Shown piece by piece: positions 5,167 to 7,714 of a stretch of 7,714 nt of DNA. This stretch comes from Bacilli bacterium (lineage in GTDB: Bacteria > Bacillota_I > Bacilli_A > RFN20 > CAG-826). Made by a program: the position numbers and the translations under genes. The notes under the pieces are model-generated. The model worked only from the letters and a program-made list of their open reading frames with translations, was not told where the DNA came from and did no database searches. The stretch is from contig CAAFZT010000039.1 of assembly GCA_900767605.1 (NCBI GenBank), positions 1 through 7,714 on the forward strand, in the 5' to 3' direction. Numbering within the stretch: the stretch's first letter is position 1; every line of letters begins with the position of its first letter.

Positions 5167-7200
5167 TTATTTGATGTAACGAACGGTTTTGCTCGACCCG
5201 CATCCTAGCATCGTAAGAAGGGTGACAAGAAGATTGAAAACCAACATGACCAAGATGGATACGAGAATAATCCAGGCGCGGAATGCAAAGGGCGAGATGG
5301 TCATGGCGAGCTGAGATTTAGCAAATTTCCCAACGCCCCAGTTCATTAGAAAATAGGGAAGGATGGACAAAAGTCCGCATCCTAGAGTAATCAAGGTTGT
5401 TTCTAGAAGATAAATCGCGTTGCCCCCAGACCTCGATATTCCCATGGAACGAAGGATTTGGACGCTGGAACTCAAGGAGCGGACCGAAGAAGATGTCATT
5501 GAAATGAGGGAGAAAATCGTAACGATCGTCAAAACAACGGTGAGGGCGATAATGATGATGGAATAGGCTTCTTGGAAGGATTTTGTTTGTTCCAAAATCG
5601 ATTTCATCCTCGTTTCGACAAAAAGAGTTTCTGGTTTCCCATCGGGGCTTTTGTGATTTTGCTCTCCATAACGTTTGGCAGCCTCGATTGGATTTGACGA
5701 AATTGGGGCATAAAGACGGATGTTGCCGCCTTTTTCTTTTTGAACCATTTGGCAAAATAGGCTAGTATCGAGGAAAACGCCGCTAGAAATCTCATATTTT
5801 TTTCGTTCCACTTCCTTTTGCCGTTCCAAGTAGACGTTTTCATTAGGGTTAGGGTTAGGATGAAAGTTTGTGTCGATGATACCTACGATTTTTGCTTGCT
5901 CATCCACGTTATCCCCAGAATAGGTGTCAAAATTCATGGACAAAGTCTTCGTTTCAAGAATTCTTTGCAAGGCTGCAGGGTCATTTTGATTCGATTCATC
6001 TAGCCATCCTACTTCCAAGCAATTCCATTTGGTTAAAGCGACTTCCAATTCGCCGTTAGGTTCGGGCAAACGCCCGGTAATTTGGAACCCGAAAGTAGAA
6101 ACGTTGGGTCCACTGACGCAGTAGGCGTAACTGTGGGCACCCATTGCCCCGTCATAAATAGCGCCGTTTACTGTATTTAGGTAGCTTTGATAAATGAGAG
6201 TATCGCCAAAAAGTTCCTGCATGGCTTTTTCCTCGGACAAATTGATGTCGGTAGAAGCGTCGTAGCCATATTTCATTTTCTTGTAACGATTGATTTGGGC
6301 GTAGGTTACCCCATCCGCCTTAAAGGATTCGTAGGCAACCGCGGTTTCGTTATAGGTGCAAAAAGAAAGAGTCGTCATGAATACGGACAAAGTCAAAACG
6401 GTGGATAACAAAGAGAAGATAAATCGGGGTGCGCTATGAAATACGCCGTGTAGGGAAAGGCGTCCAATCGCTTTAAGGGGTGCCTTCATCTTGGCTTTAA
6501 AATCGATGGGGCTTTCTTCTTTTTCTAAAGAGTCGAATCCACTGTCTTCGATGATTTTGCCTCTTTCCATGTGGAGGACTCGGTCTCCATATTGGGTAGC
6601 CAAATCATCATCATGAGTCGATACAAGGACCAAGCGATCTTTAGAAATCTCCTTCATGGCTTCGATTACCGCGGTGGCGTTGGCTTTGTCCAAGGAACCC
6701 GTGGGTTCATCGGCGATAAGCACTTTAAAGTCTTTGATAAGAGCCCTAGATAAGGCAACGCGTTGCCTTTGACCACCAGAAAGATGGTCTGGGAATTCAT
6801 CAAGGATTTCTTCTCCTAATCCAAATTTTGAAAGGACTTCGCGTGCTTCTTCACGAGACAGCTTCTTCCCCTGGATTTCCCGGGCTAATTTCAAATTATC
6901 GAAAACGGAAAAATCGGAGAGCAAATTCAAATCCTGGGTAAGAATCGCGAAATAATGGTTTTTTAGCTGGTCTTTGTCTTTTTCGCGGCACCTGCAGATA
7001 TCTTTTCCACCGAGCAATATTTTTCCGGAACTTGGCTTTTCCTGCAAAGAGATAAGGTTAAGAAGTGTCGTCTTCCCCGATCCAGATTCGCCAAGAAAAA
7101 ATACCAAGCCTTTTTCAGGTAACTGCAGGCTAATTCCATCGACGGCATGAACCGTCCGTCGCCGATTCTTATATTTCTTCTTGAGATTGATGAGTTCCAT
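5167..7200 (-). CDS. MacB-like ABC exporter, fused ATPase and FtsX-type permease
   Basis: A 677-residue protein. Residues 1-220 are an ABC ATPase: Walker A GESGSGKT (37-44), Q-loop Gln89, signature LSGGQ (140-144), Walker B VLIADE (160-165) and switch His196. The ATPase belongs to the LolD/MacB class. A linker leads to membrane helix 1 (about 258-281), then an external domain of about 260 residues, then three more helices (about 545-568, 598-620, 643-665). This is the four-helix layout of type VII (mechanotransmission) exporters. Relatives handle antimicrobial peptides, bacteriocins, lipoproteins or macrolides; the substrate cannot be told here. The ATG at 7200 gives the usual family start (MELINLKKKY). 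Its ribosome site is weak, and the upstream frame to 7446 overlaps the relB-like gene and is rejected. No partner membrane-fusion or two-component genes are seen. A Pro-Asn repeat in the external domain is encoded by hexamer repeats (5843-5860). Confidence 0.9.
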   Translation of the reverse strand: MELINLKKKYKNRRRTVHAVDGISLQLPEKGLVFFLGESGSGKTTLLNLISLQEKPSSGKILLGGKDICRCREKDKDQLKNHYFAILTQDLNLLSDFSVFDNLKLAREIQGKKLSREEAREVLSKFGLGEEILDEFPDHLSGGQRQRVALSRALIKDFKVLIADEPTGSLDKANATAVIEAMKEISKDRLVLVSTHDDDLATQYGDRVLHMERGKIIEDSGFDSLEKEESPIDFKAKMKAPLKAIGRLSLHGVFHSAPRFIFSLLSTVLTLSVFMTTLSFCTYNETAVAYESFKADGVTYAQINRYKKMKYGYDASTDINLSEEKAMQELFGDTLIYQSYLNTVNGAIYDGAMGAHSYAYCVSGPNVSTFGFQITGRLPEPNGELEVALTKWNCLEVGWLDESNQNDPAALQRILETKTLSMNFDTYSGDNVDEQAKIVGIIDTNFHPNPNPNENVYLERQKEVERKKYEISSGVFLDTSLFCQMVQKEKGGNIRLYAPISSNPIEAAKRYGEQNHKSPDGKPETLFVETRMKSILEQTKSFQEAYSIIIIALTVVLTIVTIFSLISMTSSSVRSLSSSVQILRSMGISRSGGNAIYLLETTLITLGCGLLSILPYFLMNWGVGKFAKSQLAMTISPFAFRAWIILVSILVMLVFNLLVTLLTMLGCGSSKTVRYIK
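5843..5860 (+). repeat. Short TTAGGG-type hexamer repeat inside the exporter gene
   Basis: Three consecutive hexamers, TTAGGG, TTAGGG and TTAGGA, lie on the plus strand. On the coding (minus) strand they encode a Pro-Asn run in the external domain. Gain or loss of one unit would change two residues without a frameshift. Three copies is short and may have no significance. Confidence 0.6.
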
Positions 7201-7387
7201 TTTCAAAAAACCAAAATATAATGAATTGGTTAACAATATAGCATGCAACTGTTCAAAGCGAAAGAATACATGCCGCTTTCTAACCACTTTGTCAAAACCT
7301 CTTTTTAAAGAAAAAACGTGACGCTTTGGGGAGCTGTGAGCAATACTATCAGCGCACAAGCGAAACTTTTCAAAAAGCAGGAAATTT
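7201..7387. other. Divergent intergenic region between exporter and relB-like gene
   Basis: 187 bases without a gene. It carries the exporter promoter candidate and should also carry the promoter of the relB-like gene on the plus strand. Only a weak TACTAT (7344-7349) is seen for the latter, with no convincing -35. No clear palindromic operator of the RelB type was found. The 12-mer GTTAGAAAGCGG (minus, 7273-7284) also occurs upstream of upp (plus, 2411-2422), though one such match is expected by chance. Confidence 0.5.
7235..7243 (-). promoter_or_regulatory. Extended -10 element, possible exporter promoter
   Basis: The minus strand reads TGC followed by TATATT (hexamer 7235-7240), about 35 bases upstream of the exporter ATG. 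A perfect TTGACA is present further up (7290-7295, minus), but it is too distant to serve this -10, and nothing good stands 17 bases below it. AT-rich sequence at 7201-7240 offers several other weak -10 candidates on both strands. Confidence 0.35.
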
Positions 7388-7657
7388 ATGGAAGAAACAA
7401 TATCGATTTTAATAGATTCGGGTATCAAGAAAGAGGCCACACTCATTTTGCAACAATACGGCCTTGATATTTCTTCCGCGGTTCATTTGTTTCTTCACCA
7501 ATGCGTTCTTCGGGGAGGGCTTCCTTTCGATGTGGCGTTGCCTTCTTATAAAAGGGAAACCTTGGCCGCCATGGAAGAAGCAAAGAAGATTTCCAAGGAT
7601 CCTTCTGCAAAACGCTACACATCGATAGAAGAACTCAATGATGCGTTGTCCAAGTAA
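7388..7657 (+). CDS. RelB/DinJ-family antitoxin
   Basis: An 89-residue protein with the RelB/DinJ layout. A short N-terminal beta strand (TISILID, 4-10) is followed by a helix KKEATLILQQYGLDISSAV and the helix HLFLHQCVLRGGLPFDV. Together these form the ribbon-helix-helix DNA-binding and dimer domain (about 1-50). A charged helical tail contains EEAKKISKDPSAKRYTSIEEL (about 63-83) and would wrap the toxin. In a complete pair it would neutralise a RelE/YafQ-type mRNA-cleaving toxin and repress its own operon. The ATG has AGGA at 7379-7382, about five bases upstream. No toxin start codon follows in the 57 bases left; an IS-like end begins 25 bases after the stop. It is either an orphan, or its toxin lies beyond an insertion. 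Confidence 0.9.
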   Translation: MEETISILIDSGIKKEATLILQQYGLDISSAVHLFLHQCVLRGGLPFDVALPSYKRETLAAMEEAKKISKDPSAKRYTSIEELNDALSK

Positions 7658-7682
7658 AAAAATAGGGGCAAAAAAGGTAAAC

Positions 7683-7714
7683 TGGACCCCGTAATTCGGA
7701 CAGTTTGAAAAAAA
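7683..7714. mobile_element. Possible terminal inverted repeat of an IS3-family element (partial)
   Basis: From 7683 the sequence begins TGGACCCC and continues through ATTCGGACAGTTTGA, the layout of IS3/IS150-type ends: an initial TG, a CCCC block, then GGACA about ten bases on. A short inverted match AAACTG/CAGTTT (7679-7684 with 7701-7706) overlaps it. The window ends before any transposase, so element identity and orientation are unproven. Confidence 0.4.

Noticed and set aside
7201..7446. 82-codon N-terminal extension of the ABC exporter
   Set aside because: It lies upstream of the standard family start, has no ABC homology, covers the promoter region and overlaps the relB-like gene on the other strand.
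7679..7706. Terminator for the relB-like gene
   Set aside because: The AAACTG/CAGTTT arms are short, the enclosed bases pair poorly, and no T-tract follows on the plus strand; an IS end explains it better.

Overview
The window reads as chromosomal DNA of a low-complexity Bacillota-type (Gram-positive, Bacilli/Erysipelotrichia-like) bacterium. This placement is an inference from strong AAGGAGG-type ribosome binding sites, compact single-gene transcription units each closed by an intrinsic terminator, and protein families typical of that group. Base composition is moderate by eye. TGG is the tryptophan codon and TGA appears only as the apt stop, so there is no sign of the Mycoplasma code.

Layout. 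Positions 1-117 are the 3' end of a bacterial group II intron: the tail of its reverse transcriptase, domain V and domain VI. The intron looks like class C because of its CGC catalytic triad. Positions 132-5096 form a nucleobase-salvage block: apt (-), an NCS2/AzgA-type purine permease (-), upp (+), hpt (-) and guaB (+). Permease/upp and hpt/guaB are divergent pairs that share promoter regions (2255-2506 and 3804-3977), while upp and hpt converge on back-to-back terminators. Positions 5167-7200 encode a MacB-like ABC exporter (-) with ATPase and FtsX-like permease in one chain. A divergent small gene (7388-7657, +) encodes a RelB/DinJ antitoxin with no toxin gene visible behind it. The last ~32 bases resemble the terminal repeat of an IS3-family element.

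How it works together. The permease would bring in hypoxanthine, guanine or adenine. Apt and Hpt convert these bases to AMP, IMP and GMP using PRPP, Upp does the same for uracil, and GuaB takes IMP to XMP on the way to GMP. GuaB is the most unusual gene: with the ribosome-site-supported start it is 372 residues and goes straight from the first half of the barrel to the second, with no CBS (Bateman) regulatory module. The right-hand part (exporter, antitoxin, IS-like end) and the left-end intron look like accessory material flanking the housekeeping block.

There is no convincing new defence or mobile system here. The items most worth a second look are the CBS-less IMPDH, the orphan antitoxin abutting an IS-like end, the intron lying against the 3' end of apt, and the structured leader and dyad upstream of the permease.
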